DNA of 64,000 nucleotides from Thermaurantimonas aggregans (GTDB lineage Bacteria; Bacteroidota; Bacteroidia; Flavobacteriales; Schleiferiaceae): NCBI RefSeq assembly GCF_003851885.1, contig NZ_BHZE01000003.1, positions 1 to 64,000 of the forward strand, read 5' to 3'. Shown piece by piece: positions 1 to 9,477 of this stretch (position 1 is its first letter; each line of letters starts with the position of its first letter). The notes under the pieces were generated by a model. It saw only the letters and a program-made list of their open reading frames with translations, ran no database searches and was not told where the DNA came from. The position numbers and the translations under genes were made by a program.

Positions 1-90
1 TTGCCGGGTTGCTGTTTAAAGACTACTCGCCTCACTTAAAATGTCTATGATGGCTCTAATTTACTTCAATTAAGGGTTTTATCAAAATAA

Positions 91-129
91 AAAAGAAGGC
101 GTCCTTTACTTTTTGGACACCTTCTTTTT
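91..129. terminator. Bidirectional rho-independent terminator
   Basis: An inverted repeat (AAGAAGG-GTCC against GGAC-CCTTCTT) is flanked by an A-run on one side and a T-run on the other. It lies just past the stop of the leftward PorP gene and is its likely transcription end. It could also stop rightward transcripts entering from outside the window. Confidence 0.75.
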
Positions 130-144
130 GCTTTTATACCAAAC

Positions 145-1599
145 CTATTCAACAATTTTAATCCAAAGCTCATCCATATACCTGCCATCAATTTTGTTTT
201 GACGTACTTGATTGGCCTTGGCATAAGTATCAAACTTAAACAGATACACGTAGTACATGTTGTTGTTTTTGTCTTGGAAATAACGCGCGTCAAAGCCCTT
301 GTTTTTCAATTCGGCGGTTAAACGCTCAGCGTTGCCAAGGTTAGAAAACACACCGGCGACTACATAGAAGCCCCTAGAGCCTGGCACCACATTGCTTGCC
401 ATTTCTGATTGCTGTATGGATTGGCCACCAGAGGTGAATCCAGTGCCTCCTTGTGGTTGATTACTTCCTTGTGCCGGCTGCTGCGGTTTAGTATTGCTTT
501 GAGTCGTTGGCTGAGTAGCCCTTTGTCCATCAGTTTGCTGATTGGTCTGTTGTTCGGCCTGACGTTGGTATTCACGGCGAATTTCTTCGCGAAGCTCCTC
601 CAAACGGTCTTTGATCATTTTTTCGGTATTGTCGTCCTTTTTGCTTTGCTGTTGTTTGAGCTTCTTAATTTCAGTTTCCAGTCGATCCATCTTGGAGCTG
701 CTGCCAAATCTCCACATTAGGATGATTTCATTGCTGTTGCCCATTGCTCGGCTGTATTCAGAGATAGAGAAATCGTGGGCGTAGCCGATCATGAGTTGAT
801 CAGTGAGATTAACCCCTATGTTAAGAGTTACGGCATAATCGGTGCGATACATAAAGCCTAAATGGCCGTATTTAGGCACTCTCAATATTGCCCCGGCATC
901 GACCATCGCCGGAACTCCCTCAGCTCCGCGAATCATCACAAGGGGGCTCAGAAGCGCTCGGTCGCCTTGAACATTTAGATCGTACTGTGCCATCAAATTG
1001 TAGTGTCTGTAGGCACTAAACAGCACTTGAGCAGTGGGCTGATCGAGAAACTTAATTGGCGATGAAAACAGCTGAGGAACGGCAGCTCCTACCATTAAAT
1101 TGTTGATGCGCGCGTTCACACCGATGTTTACATCAAAGATTGATCTGCCATTCACCTGTCCAAACACAGCAGGGTCAAAGCGATCGGAGTTGCGAATAAG
1201 AGTAACGTTGATTGATTGATTCAAGTAGCCGGCTCCAATGCCAAAATCGATGAAGTTCTTGTCGCCAAACTGCACTTTATAGGCATACGCTCCATAAATG
1301 GCATTACGCTCCAGCAAACTTGCCTGGTCGTTATACGCATAGACTGAATAACCGACTTTATTTGAGAGAGATGCACCGTTAAAAGCTAAAGCAGCTGTTT
1401 GAGGTGCTCCGTCGAAACCTGTCCACTGTCGGCGAAAAATAGCTGAAAGCTCAGGAGTAGCTGACAGACCACTCATGGCTGGATTGTATATGTACGGTGT
1501 GAAAAAATAATTGCTGTAAAGAGGTACTTGCTGCGAGAAAGCCGATATGGTCAGACTAAATGCTACTAGAGACAGTCTAATTTTTTTTATTGTATTCAT
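145..1599 (-). CDS. PorP/SprF family T9SS membrane protein with C-terminal SPOR domain
   Basis: Predicted outer-membrane protein of the PorP/SprF family, which partners individual type IX secretion substrates. An N-terminal signal peptide (about residues 1-22, ending AFSQQ) leads into the PorP core with the family signature YIYNPAMSG near residue 37 and many beta-strand-like segments to about residue 300. A charged coiled-coil (about 302-350) and a Q/T/N-rich linker follow, then a C-terminal SPOR-like domain (GFYVVAGVFSNLGNAE..., about 410-480) expected to bind peptidoglycan glycan strands. The SPOR tail is an extension relative to minimal SprF. The gene follows a type B cargo gene by 12 bases, the usual SprB/SprF-type pairing, so it probably helps secrete that cargo. 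The family is clear; the exact partner is inferred. Confidence 0.88.
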   Translation of the reverse strand: MNTIKKIRLSLVAFSLTISAFSQQVPLYSNYFFTPYIYNPAMSGLSATPELSAIFRRQWTGFDGAPQTAALAFNGASLSNKVGYSVYAYNDQASLLERNAIYGAYAYKVQFGDKNFIDFGIGAGYLNQSINVTLIRNSDRFDPAVFGQVNGRSIFDVNIGVNARINNLMVGAAVPQLFSSPIKFLDQPTAQVLFSAYRHYNLMAQYDLNVQGDRALLSPLVMIRGAEGVPAMVDAGAILRVPKYGHLGFMYRTDYAVTLNIGVNLTDQLMIGYAHDFSISEYSRAMGNSNEIILMWRFGSSSKMDRLETEIKKLKQQQSKKDDNTEKMIKDRLEELREEIRREYQRQAEQQTNQQTDGQRATQPTTQSNTKPQQPAQGSNQPQGGTGFTSGGQSIQQSEMASNVVPGSRGFYVVAGVFSNLGNAERLTAELKNKGFDARYFQDKNNNMYYVYLFKFDTYAKANQVRQNKIDGRYMDELWIKIVE

Positions 1600-1611
1600 T
1601 TCGCTACCCTT

Positions 1612-3663
1612 TTAAAATTGATTTTGAAGGATTGTCACTGAACCTCTGTATATCACCTCATCGTCGCAAACAACCAAAATGTAGTAGGCTCCATCGGGCA
1701 GAGGTGCACCAGCATTGTCGGTACCAGCCCAATTGTGTGTATATGGCAATGCATTGTAAACGATCTTCCCATATCGGTTCATTACTATCAGTTCGCATAT
1801 TTGATTGTTTATCAGTTCACTCAAGTCAAGAACATCGTTTACTCCATCACCGTTTGGAGTTAGTAAATTCGGAACATTCCGGAAGATTTCGATACTGTCG
1901 TTAGCTACGGGTTTTACCACAAAAACCAACATACTGTCAATTCCCTGGCAGCCTCCTGCATCTGTTACGAGCAGATAATAAGTGATAGTATCCGGCTGAT
2001 TTGTCTGAGGAATGGATGAAGTGACTTGTGACAAAGGATTGCTGAACGAAACCGGTTTGTTGGCAAACCAATAATACATTCCGCCCGGACCAGCTCCTGA
2101 ACCAATCAGCGTTACGGTTTGACCGATTTCTATTGTTTGGTCAGGACCAGCATTAGCAATAGGATTGCTCAGGGTAAGACGGATGGTGTCGTACGATTCA
2201 CATCCACTTTGATTAGTAGCCCGTACAGGATATACACCCGGATTTTTCAGAACAATAACATTGTTGTTTAATGGCGGAGTTGTTAACCATGTAAAATTTA
2301 CACCTGGTTGATTCGCTGATGCGACAACTATGACGCTATCACCGGCACAAAGCTCAATGCTGCGGGGCACATTGAAGCTGATAACAGGAAAATTAACCAC
2401 ATTTACTTGTAGGACGTTTGAGGTAAATGAGCATGTTTGGTTTGATATGATCACTCTATATTGGGCAGTGTCGTTGATTGTTACTCCATTAATCACTGGA
2501 GTGACTGAAAACCAAGCATTTGTGGCACCTGCAATGTCAGTAAAGGGTGACCCTACTGGATAAGAAATCTGCCATTGATAGTTTAGCGAATTAGTGTCTT
2601 TTACTGAAAGCATTGTTGAGTCACCAGAGCAAATGGTTAGGCCTTTAACAGAATCGCCCGGATAAGCTACAGGCATAATGGAATCCTCTGGCGGAAAATC
2701 GGTAATAACGGTTATGTAGCTGGATGTATCCACACAAAAGCCGTCAAACACGCGTACACGATATCTGCCAGCCACATACACTTCTTTGAAAATCAAGGTG
2801 TCATTCACCAGAGTTTTTGGATGAGGATTATTAAACACATCTAAAGTATCTACCATCCATTGATACTTGCGGCCAGGGCCTGCTGGTGCTGTTATGGTGA
2901 TGAAATTACCGTCGCAGAAGCGAAAAGTATCAGCACTAATAGGTATAACACCAGGTTGAGGTTGAACTGTAAGATTTGTTGTAGGTTTGTAAGCCACTAC
3001 TAAGGTGTCTTTCGATATTGAGTCGCATGAACCCAATGAAACTCTCAAACTAATAGCAGCTGTTTGCCAAAACTTAAACGTCTTTTGATTAGCTCCCGGA
3101 ACAGGGGCACCGTTTACTCGCCATTGGTAAGAATAGGTTTCGCCGATGCCCGGATCGGGTCCTTCAAAAGTGATCGTATCACCTTCGCAAAAGCGGTATT
3201 CACCTGGAAATTGAGGGTTTAAAAACCCGCCTGAGATGGTAAATTTTGAAGAGGGTCTTTTGCCAATGATTATGATCGCGCTTGAATCGCTTACAGCTGT
3301 AGGCGAGCTCGAAGTAACCCTAACCCGATAGGCGCCTTGAGGAGTATTACAAGGAACCACAGCTTGAATGGTGCCTACTGTTCCGTGTACAGGTCCGTTG
3401 GGTGGAACGTTGTTTCCAAAAGGAAGTGGAGCGATTTGTATAAAATTACCGCTGAATGTTGAGCCACCCGGATTAGAGAGTTCGACTCGAATTAAATTAT
3501 CACTTTGTAAAACCCCCGGATTTACAAAAAAGGTAACTTGTACGGTATCGCATTGGCACAGCTGCGTATTAAGTGCAGGTGAGGCTACAAAAACCTGCCC
3601 ACTGACTGAATACGAAAGTGCCAAGACGAATGAAAGGAGGTTAAATTTTAAACTTTTTTTCAT
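1612..3663 (-). CDS. T9SS type B sorting domain (gliding motility-associated C-terminal) protein
   Basis: Secreted cell-surface protein of 683 residues. It has a signal peptide (about 1-22, ending SVSGQ), then several repeated Ig/PKD-like beta modules, each with a conserved Cys-x-Gly-Asp motif (FCEGDTITF, FCDGNFITI, ICSGDSTML, LCAGDSVIV). The C-terminal domain of about 85 residues contains NLLTPNGDGVNDVLD, MNRYGKIVY and LPDGAYYILV, the CHU_C/type B sorting signature recognised by the type IX secretion system. The first gene of a two-gene leftward operon with the downstream PorP/SprF protein. The modules suggest adhesin or surface-structure roles, but no binding specificity can be read from the sequence. 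Confidence 0.9.
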   Translation of the reverse strand: MKKSLKFNLLSFVLALSYSVSGQVFVASPALNTQLCQCDTVQVTFFVNPGVLQSDNLIRVELSNPGGSTFSGNFIQIAPLPFGNNVPPNGPVHGTVGTIQAVVPCNTPQGAYRVRVTSSSPTAVSDSSAIIIIGKRPSSKFTISGGFLNPQFPGEYRFCEGDTITFEGPDPGIGETYSYQWRVNGAPVPGANQKTFKFWQTAAISLRVSLGSCDSISKDTLVVAYKPTTNLTVQPQPGVIPISADTFRFCDGNFITITAPAGPGRKYQWMVDTLDVFNNPHPKTLVNDTLIFKEVYVAGRYRVRVFDGFCVDTSSYITVITDFPPEDSIMPVAYPGDSVKGLTICSGDSTMLSVKDTNSLNYQWQISYPVGSPFTDIAGATNAWFSVTPVINGVTINDTAQYRVIISNQTCSFTSNVLQVNVVNFPVISFNVPRSIELCAGDSVIVVASANQPGVNFTWLTTPPLNNNVIVLKNPGVYPVRATNQSGCESYDTIRLTLSNPIANAGPDQTIEIGQTVTLIGSGAGPGGMYYWFANKPVSFSNPLSQVTSSIPQTNQPDTITYYLLVTDAGGCQGIDSMLVFVVKPVANDSIEIFRNVPNLLTPNGDGVNDVLDLSELINNQICELIVMNRYGKIVYNALPYTHNWAGTDNAGAPLPDGAYYILVVCDDEVIYRGSVTILQNQF

Positions 3664-3823
3664 TCTTTTTTATTTTTGAGCAAAATAAATGTTTAAACAA
3701 ATATACCTTGAATCTTTATTACCTTCGATTTTACATTTAATCAAAAAGGGCTTTTATTACAATCTTTTGTTAATTTAAAGCTGTTTTTTATGCACTGTTT
3801 TTTTAAAAAAAAAAGTGTTTGAA

Positions 3824-3831
3824 TAGCTTTG
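3824..3831 (+). promoter_or_regulatory. Bacteroidota-type -7 box upstream of asnS
   Basis: TAGCTTTG matches the Bacteroidota housekeeping -7 consensus TAnnTTTG and sits 26 bases before the asnS start codon. I see no well-spaced TTG -33 box, so this is a half-supported promoter. Confidence 0.45.
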
Positions 3832-3856
3832 CCCGATTGAAAGCATTTTCACCAAA

Positions 3857-5287
3857 ATGAAAAACGAAATTAGCATAGCTGATTTATATAAAATTCAACC
3901 GATTGGAAGGGAAATTACGATTAGCGGCTGGGTTAGAACATTCAGGAGCAATCGATTCATTGCTCTCAACGATGGTAGTACTGCAGCCAATTTTCAGTGT
4001 GTTGTTGATTTTGAAAAATTTGAAGATTCGCTGTTAAAAAGAATTACAACCGGATCATGTGTAAGAGTAAAAGGAATAGTCACTAAATCACTTGGAAAAG
4101 GACAGCCAATCGAATTACAAGTTCAAACGATAGAAATTCTTGGAGATTCGGATGCTGAAAAATATCCTCTTCAGCCCAAAAAACACAGTCTTGAGTTTTT
4201 ACGTGAAATTGCACACCTGCGACCGAGAACCACCACTTTTGGAGCCATCTTTCGTATTCGTCATCATTTAGCTTTTGCAATTCACGAGTATTTCAACAAA
4301 AACGGATTTTTTTATATTCACTCACCCATCATCACAGCTTCTGACGCTGAAGGGGCTGGTGAGATGTTTAATGTGTCGGTACTCGATAAGAGGAATATTC
4401 CGCTTACTGAAAACGGTGAGGTAGATTATTCAAAGGATTTTTTTGGAAAGGAAGCTAACTTAACCGTAAGTGGTCAGCTCGAGGCTGAGCTTTTGGCTAT
4501 GGGGCTCGGCAAGGTGTACACTTTCGGGCCCACTTTCAGAGCTGAAAACAGCAACACAGCTCGCCATCTGGCTGAGTTCTGGATGATAGAGCCCGAAATG
4601 GCCTTTTATGAGCTGAAAGACAATATGGACCTGGCGGAAGACTTTTTAAAATACATTATAAAATATGCTCTTACCCATGCCGCCGATGATCTAGCCATTC
4701 TCGACCAAAGATTAGCCGAAGAAGAAAAGTCAAAACCAGCCGATCAGCGCTCGATGCCACTACTGGAGAAGTTGAAGTTTGTAACAGAAAATGCTTTCCA
4801 ACGCATCACTTATACCGAAGCAATAGACATACTCTTACAGTCTCCATATCACAAAAAGAAAAAGTTTCAATTTCCTGTAGAATGGGGTATCGATCTGCAG
4901 AGCGAGCACGAGCGCTATTTGGTAGAGAAGCACTTTAATTCGCCGGTAATAATCACTGACTATCCGGCGGCCATTAAGGCATTCTACATGCGACTTAATG
5001 ACGATGGAAAAACGGTGCGCGCTATGGATATCCTAGTGCCCGGCATCGGTGAGATTGTAGGTGGGTCGCAGCGCGAGGAGCGTTATGACGTATTGCTTTC
5101 TAAAATTCGTCAGTTTGGCATTTCTGAAGAGAGTTTGTGGTGGTACCTCGATACGCGCAGATTCGGTACTTGTCCGCATAGTGGCTTCGGATTGGGTTTT
5201 GAAAGGCTCGTTCAATTCGTTACTGGTATGTCGAATATCCGCGATGTAATTCCCTTCCCTCGCACGCCGGGCAATTGCGAGTTTTAA
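3857..5287 (+). CDS. asnS: Asparagine--tRNA ligase
   Basis: Cytoplasmic class IIb aminoacyl-tRNA synthetase that charges tRNA-Asn. The N-terminal OB-fold anticodon-binding domain (about 1-110, [21 protein letters not shown]) is followed by the catalytic core with class II motif 2 ([15 protein letters not shown], about residue 225) and motif 3 ([12 protein letters not shown], about 443). The C-terminal [16 protein letters not shown] is the typical AsnRS ending. Length (476 residues) is normal for the bacterial enzyme. The gene stands alone and converges on the DUF5916 gene with no bases between the two stop codons. The start is the ATG 26 bases past a good -7 box. Confidence 0.96.
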   Translation: MKNEISIADLYKIQPIGREITISGWVRTFRSNRFIALNDGSTAANFQCVVDFEKFEDSLLKRITTGSCVRVKGIVTKSLGKGQPIELQVQTIEILGDSDAEKYPLQPKKHSLEFLREIAHLRPRTTTFGAIFRIRHHLAFAIHEYFNKNGFFYIHSPIITASDAEGAGEMFNVSVLDKRNIPLTENGEVDYSKDFFGKEANLTVSGQLEAELLAMGLGKVYTFGPTFRAENSNTARHLAEFWMIEPEMAFYELKDNMDLAEDFLKYIIKYALTHAADDLAILDQRLAEEEKSKPADQRSMPLLEKLKFVTENAFQRITYTEAIDILLQSPYHKKKKFQFPVEWGIDLQSEHERYLVEKHFNSPVIITDYPAAIKAFYMRLNDDGKTVRAMDILVPGIGEIVGGSQREERYDVLLSKIRQFGISEESLWWYLDTRRFGTCPHSGFGLGFERLVQFVTGMSNIRDVIPFPRTPGNCEF

Positions 5288-7465
5288 TCACATTACAAAT
5301 CGCCAAATAAGCTTACCCATTACATTTACCGAAGCAGTGGTTAAGCCCCGATCAGGCAAAGGACGGAGGGTTTGATTCGCAATAAAAAAGAAATCAGCCC
5401 CTGGAAAGGGTATCCACTGCAGGCGGTAATTCATTAAATATTCTTGGGTAGCACTGTTGTACTGCGCTAAGATGAAACCAAAAGTGTTAGGATTGAAGGC
5501 ATATCTCACGCGCAGGGAGGTTAGCAATACATCAAAACCAGATTGCTGAAACATCCCTTGCGAATAGGTATTAAGCAAAGTGAATTGAATAAACCGACTC
5601 GTGCGCACATTTACATCCACCGATACATCGGTGCTACGGCCGTCAAAGAGTTGACCAATTGAATAATTGCCTGAAAACCATATTTTCCTACCTCTGAAAG
5701 TGGACAACTCAGCGGAATAACGCGTAAACCAATATTCCCCTGGCTCAATTATCGTATTGGCAAAGATTCGAAAGGGAACAAAAATGCCCTCTGCATGTCG
5801 GGTGGCATATAGGTAAATGCTCTCGCCAGAGCGCGTTTCTAAGCCAATGGGGGAAAAAGAATATTGAAACGTTTGTAGGCGATTTCCTTCGTTTATACGC
5901 GTCAGAGTTACACTGCCCGGACTAATTACGAATTGACGTATCCACTTCCATCGACCATTGGGATTGGGGCGGGGCTGGTAATTAATGATGGCAAAATATT
6001 CGTTGAAGTCTTCTCGGCGCATGAGGCCTACCTTAGGTGAAAAGTTTCTTCCTGCTTGCTGTGTACTTAAGAAAATGTTGAATTTGTCGTTTGGATATTG
6101 TACGAAAAATCGGTAAGCGAAATTTTCATTATTCAATGCTGTTTGGCTAGTGGCAGTGCCTACCAGAGCTCCCCCGATGTTTAAATTTTTTGAGCCTAAA
6201 AAATGAGAGGTGCTATATCGAAAATTTACACCAGTGGTAGTGTGTTGATAGTTTTCGTTGATGCGGAGAATGGTCATGCCACCTACTGTCGATTGTATTC
6301 CAAGGTCTTTTCGCATTGAAAAGGCTGAAAAATTCTCGGCAATGGCATTGTTGGTTTTTGCTGTTTGTATGCTCATTGCGCCTAAGGTGGTTCCTTTTGA
6401 TTTGCCAAGTAGTCGAACGCCTGCCAGTATAGGTATCGGTTGATAATTGCTGTCGAGTCCAATTCGGCGAGTGTAGAATGGGATAATTCGGTCGCCTCCA
6501 AAGCCCATGTCGAAAAAATCTTGGCCTTCGAGAAAAAATTCCCTCAACTCGGGGAAAAAAAGAGGAAATCGCGTAAGATTCACTTGCTGGCGGTCGCTCT
6601 CTATCTGGGCAAAATCGGTATTCAAGCTTATGTTAAGTCTGTATGAAGCATTGATGAGATAGTTGATATCTAAACCGGCATTTACCAGCGAGCGCCAGTT
6701 GAGCGAATTTTCACCGTTTCGCTGACCGCCTACGCCCGAAATTCCGTAGGGTTTAAACTCCGTAAATTTTTTAGAGTTGGGAACGTTCGAAAGGTGGATT
6801 TGGCCGGCATTTGTCACCAGATTTAAGCGAGAATCGCGTTTCCAGCCCATCCATAGCGATTGTTCTCTTAGATATCTGATGTTGCGCTCGAAATTGATGC
6901 CCCAAATTGTTGAATCTGATTTCGATTCAAAGCGAAGTGAAATAAACGGTATAACGAATTCGGCAGTCCATCCAGCTGAGTCAATGGAAGTTTTTACATC
7001 CCATACGGTGTTCCAATTCAAATTTGTGGCTTTGCCATTGTCAAACACTTGATAGTCACCTCTTGCTCCTCGAGGATTGGTGTAAAAAACAAAGGCATTT
7101 CGCTTGTCGTAATATGTGTCAATCAGTATATAAAATACATCGTCGAGCTGTACGTTGAAATCTCTCGCTAATTCATAAGCAGTGATCGTGTGGCGCGGCT
7201 GTTCGCAGCGGATAGCTATGTATAGATTTTGAGCGTCATGCGCTATTCCAATCCATGTTTTATGCTCTGATGGTTTGCCTTCAAAAAGCTCGCGCTGGGT
7301 GAGGGCAAGCGGTTGAAGTATTCCCTCCCAAACAGATTCGGAGAGCTTTCCATCTACTTTTATAGGTTCATTTATGTACTGAGATTTAAGGCTCTGTCCA
7401 TTAATTTTCAAGAAAAAAAGAAAGAGGGTTATCCATGTAACCCTTTTCAATATCGACAGCATCAA
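5288..7465 (-). CDS. DUF5916 domain outer-membrane protein with CBM9-like N-terminus
   Basis: Bacteroidota-typical protein of 725 residues. A signal peptide (about 1-24, ending INGQ) is followed by a carbohydrate-binding family 9-like beta-sandwich (about 30-200; KVDGKLSESVWEG, then WIGIAHDAQNLYIAIRCE), then a long DUF5916 region rich in alternating beta strands (FPELREFFLEGQDFFDMGFG, FYTRRIG), consistent with an outer-membrane barrel. DUF5916 has no settled biochemical role; sugar or polymer handling at the cell surface is a guess from the CBM9-like part. The start codon is one of two adjacent ATGs. Reading left, it follows the YqeY gene by 35 bases and may be cotranscribed with it. Confidence 0.85.
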   Translation of the reverse strand: MMLSILKRVTWITLFLFFLKINGQSLKSQYINEPIKVDGKLSESVWEGILQPLALTQRELFEGKPSEHKTWIGIAHDAQNLYIAIRCEQPRHTITAYELARDFNVQLDDVFYILIDTYYDKRNAFVFYTNPRGARGDYQVFDNGKATNLNWNTVWDVKTSIDSAGWTAEFVIPFISLRFESKSDSTIWGINFERNIRYLREQSLWMGWKRDSRLNLVTNAGQIHLSNVPNSKKFTEFKPYGISGVGGQRNGENSLNWRSLVNAGLDINYLINASYRLNISLNTDFAQIESDRQQVNLTRFPLFFPELREFFLEGQDFFDMGFGGDRIIPFYTRRIGLDSNYQPIPILAGVRLLGKSKGTTLGAMSIQTAKTNNAIAENFSAFSMRKDLGIQSTVGGMTILRINENYQHTTTGVNFRYSTSHFLGSKNLNIGGALVGTATSQTALNNENFAYRFFVQYPNDKFNIFLSTQQAGRNFSPKVGLMRREDFNEYFAIINYQPRPNPNGRWKWIRQFVISPGSVTLTRINEGNRLQTFQYSFSPIGLETRSGESIYLYATRHAEGIFVPFRIFANTIIEPGEYWFTRYSAELSTFRGRKIWFSGNYSIGQLFDGRSTDVSVDVNVRTSRFIQFTLLNTYSQGMFQQSGFDVLLTSLRVRYAFNPNTFGFILAQYNSATQEYLMNYRLQWIPFPGADFFFIANQTLRPLPDRGLTTASVNVMGKLIWRFVM

Positions 7466-7500
7466 AAAGGAGTAGAAGGTTTTTGTGTGCTTTGCAAAAA

Positions 7501-7953
7501 TTATTTGTTCAATAATTTTTTAACTGCCTCTGAAATAGCTTTTCCATCGGCTCTGCCAGCCAGTTTTTTAGAGGCTACGCCCATTACTTTTCCAAAGTCA
7601 GCAGGTGAGGAGGCGCCCAGTTCTTGAATCAGTTTTGAAACTTCCTCATGAAGCTCTTCTTCAGTTAATGGTTTAGGGAGAAATTCTTCGATTACGCGCA
7701 TTTGAGCCAATTCTTCGGCAGCGAGGTCTTCTCGATTTTGCTGAATGAAAATCTCGTAGCTTTCTTTGCGCTGTTTGTGTAGTTTTTGAAGAATTTTTAC
7801 TTCTGTATCTTCAGATAGCGTATCAGTAGCGCCCTTTTCAGTATGTGCTAATAAAATGGCTGATTTTATAGCTCTCAAGGCATTTAATCTGTCTTTGTCT
7901 TTGGCCTTCATGGCCTCTTTTATTTTTTCATTGATCTGATTCTCAAGACTCAT
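7501..7953 (-). CDS. GatB/YqeY domain-containing protein
   Basis: Cytosolic protein of 150 residues, the full length of the stand-alone YqeY family, which shares the C-terminal tRNA-interacting domain of the amidotransferase subunit GatB. Family hallmarks are visible: LNALRAIKSAI near residue 24, EVKILQKLHKQRKES, and the closing DFGKVMGVASKKLAGRADGK. The molecular role of free-standing YqeY proteins is not firmly established; a link to tRNA or amidotransferase activity is assumed from homology. It lies just upstream of the DUF5916 gene on the same strand. Confidence 0.9.
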   Translation of the reverse strand: MSLENQINEKIKEAMKAKDKDRLNALRAIKSAILLAHTEKGATDTLSEDTEVKILQKLHKQRKESYEIFIQQNREDLAAEELAQMRVIEEFLPKPLTEEELHEEVSKLIQELGASSPADFGKVMGVASKKLAGRADGKAISEAVKKLLNK

Positions 7954-7989
7954 TTTGCTAAAGATTTAAAAGAAAATTTCATAATAAGT

Positions 7990-8031
7990 CTGACAAAAAT
8001 AAAACAGCCTCCCAAGTTAAGCGGGAGGCTG
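7990..8031 (-). terminator. Rho-independent terminator after the T9SS cargo gene
   Basis: CAGCCTCCC and GGGAGGCTG form a 9-bp stem with a 9-base loop. Read leftward it is followed by a T-rich run (TTTTATTTTTG). It sits about 27 bases past the stop of the leftward gene at 8058 and separates it from yqeY. Confidence 0.85.
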
Positions 8032-8057
8032 TCTATAAGTTAAGATTATATCTTTAA

Positions 8058-9398
8058 TTATTTCAGCGTAATTCTTTCTGTAAGGGTTGTTGTACCGTTT
8101 GTAATGTTGATCAAGTAAATGCCCTTAGCCATTCCGCTGAGGTCAAACTTGAAGTTTGCTCCATCGTGGAGGTACACATTTTCCGACTTCAATACTTGAC
8201 CTAAAAGGTTTACAACACGTACATCGTATCTGCCAGCCTGAATATTTTCAACACTTAGATTGAGTTCTCCATTAGTTGGATTTGGATAAACCCTCACACG
8301 ACCTCTTTCAAATTCATCCTTTCCAATGGTGCTGTTTCCGGTAACGAAGAATTCGATGTATGGGGCAAAGGTAAGACTGGGGCTTATCAACTCGTTGCTG
8401 AGCTGATTTGCACTGTTTCCATAACGGGTACCTACAAATAGGTTTCCGAAGACTGCTCTTGATTGTGGATATAAATCATAAGCTTCAAGGAAGGTTGGAA
8501 CGTTTTGCTGCGCTTGTGGATCACGAGCGTATATCGGTCTGAAAAAGTTTTTTCGGATCGGATTTGTTGTGTTGTTTCCATCGTACAAGGTGTCACCAGC
8601 TTGATAGGTGTATCCTGGCTTGAAGTGTACTACTGCAGCCACTTTGTTGCCGGCAGGTATATTTAGCGACTGGGGCAGTGGCAGTCTAAATTCCACTTCT
8701 GCACTGTCCGAAACGGTAAGTCTGTAATGTAGTACTACTCTGTTTGTAGCAGTCAATCCATTATGGAAACCGTGATTTGGACTTCCACTATATCTAGGTA
8801 CGGTTAGTGGGATAGCGGCAGTTTGACCGGGGAATGAATTAGCCGGATATTGTACACCAGTCCTCCAGGTGGTATTGTTGTTAATGTCCCCCCAAATAAT
8901 ATCTACGCGAATAGAGTCACCTGTGAAATTTTGAAGATTTGGGGTAGCTATATCATAAAACCCGTATACAATCACAGTATCAATGTTTATTGCATCAGTG
9001 GGTGCAAAGTAGTCGAGCTGAGCTAGAGCAAAAGCCTGAGAGTTCGGGTCTAATACACTGGAAACAGCGTGGATGTTTACTCTGGTAGCACCTGATGATG
9101 TAACCATCGTTAATTGAGAGTCGGGGAAAAAACCATTAGTTAACCATACAAAGTTTAACTGCTTTAATGCCGCAACGGGGTCGACATGACTCATGCGCTG
9201 TGCAACAGCTTTGTTGCCCTTATTGGTATAACGAATATTGCGGGCGTCTTGTAAAGCTTGAATCAGCTTTTCTTTTTTGTGCTGGGGAAGCTCTTGGAAG
9301 AGCAATTTAGATTCCATCATAGCTGCATTCTCAACGATGGACTGTGCTGAAGTTGAGATACCAGCGATGAGTAGAAGGCTTAGTAAGGTTTTTTTCAT
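8058..9398 (-). CDS. T9SS type A sorting domain-containing secreted protein
   Basis: Secreted protein of 446 residues. The signal peptide (about 1-18, LLLIAGISTSAQS) precedes an unrecognised central region rich in beta strands. The C-terminal ~80 residues are a type A T9SS sorting domain: VRVYPNPTNGELNLSV, then YDVRVVNLLGQVL, then GMAKGIYLINITNG and a basic tail (TLTERITLK). It is expected to cross the outer membrane through the type IX system and be anchored or released. No catalytic motif was seen in the middle region. It is monocistronic, with its own strong terminator. Confidence 0.85.
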   Translation of the reverse strand: MKKTLLSLLLIAGISTSAQSIVENAAMMESKLLFQELPQHKKEKLIQALQDARNIRYTNKGNKAVAQRMSHVDPVAALKQLNFVWLTNGFFPDSQLTMVTSSGATRVNIHAVSSVLDPNSQAFALAQLDYFAPTDAINIDTVIVYGFYDIATPNLQNFTGDSIRVDIIWGDINNNTTWRTGVQYPANSFPGQTAAIPLTVPRYSGSPNHGFHNGLTATNRVVLHYRLTVSDSAEVEFRLPLPQSLNIPAGNKVAAVVHFKPGYTYQAGDTLYDGNNTTNPIRKNFFRPIYARDPQAQQNVPTFLEAYDLYPQSRAVFGNLFVGTRYGNSANQLSNELISPSLTFAPYIEFFVTGNSTIGKDEFERGRVRVYPNPTNGELNLSVENIQAGRYDVRVVNLLGQVLKSENVYLHDGANFKFDLSGMAKGIYLINITNGTTTLTERITLK

Positions 9399-9477
9399 AG
9401 GTCTTTAAATTTTCGCTAAATTACATAAAAGTCACGATTATTTAAAACTTTTCTATTTCTAAAACGTACGTTAAAAC

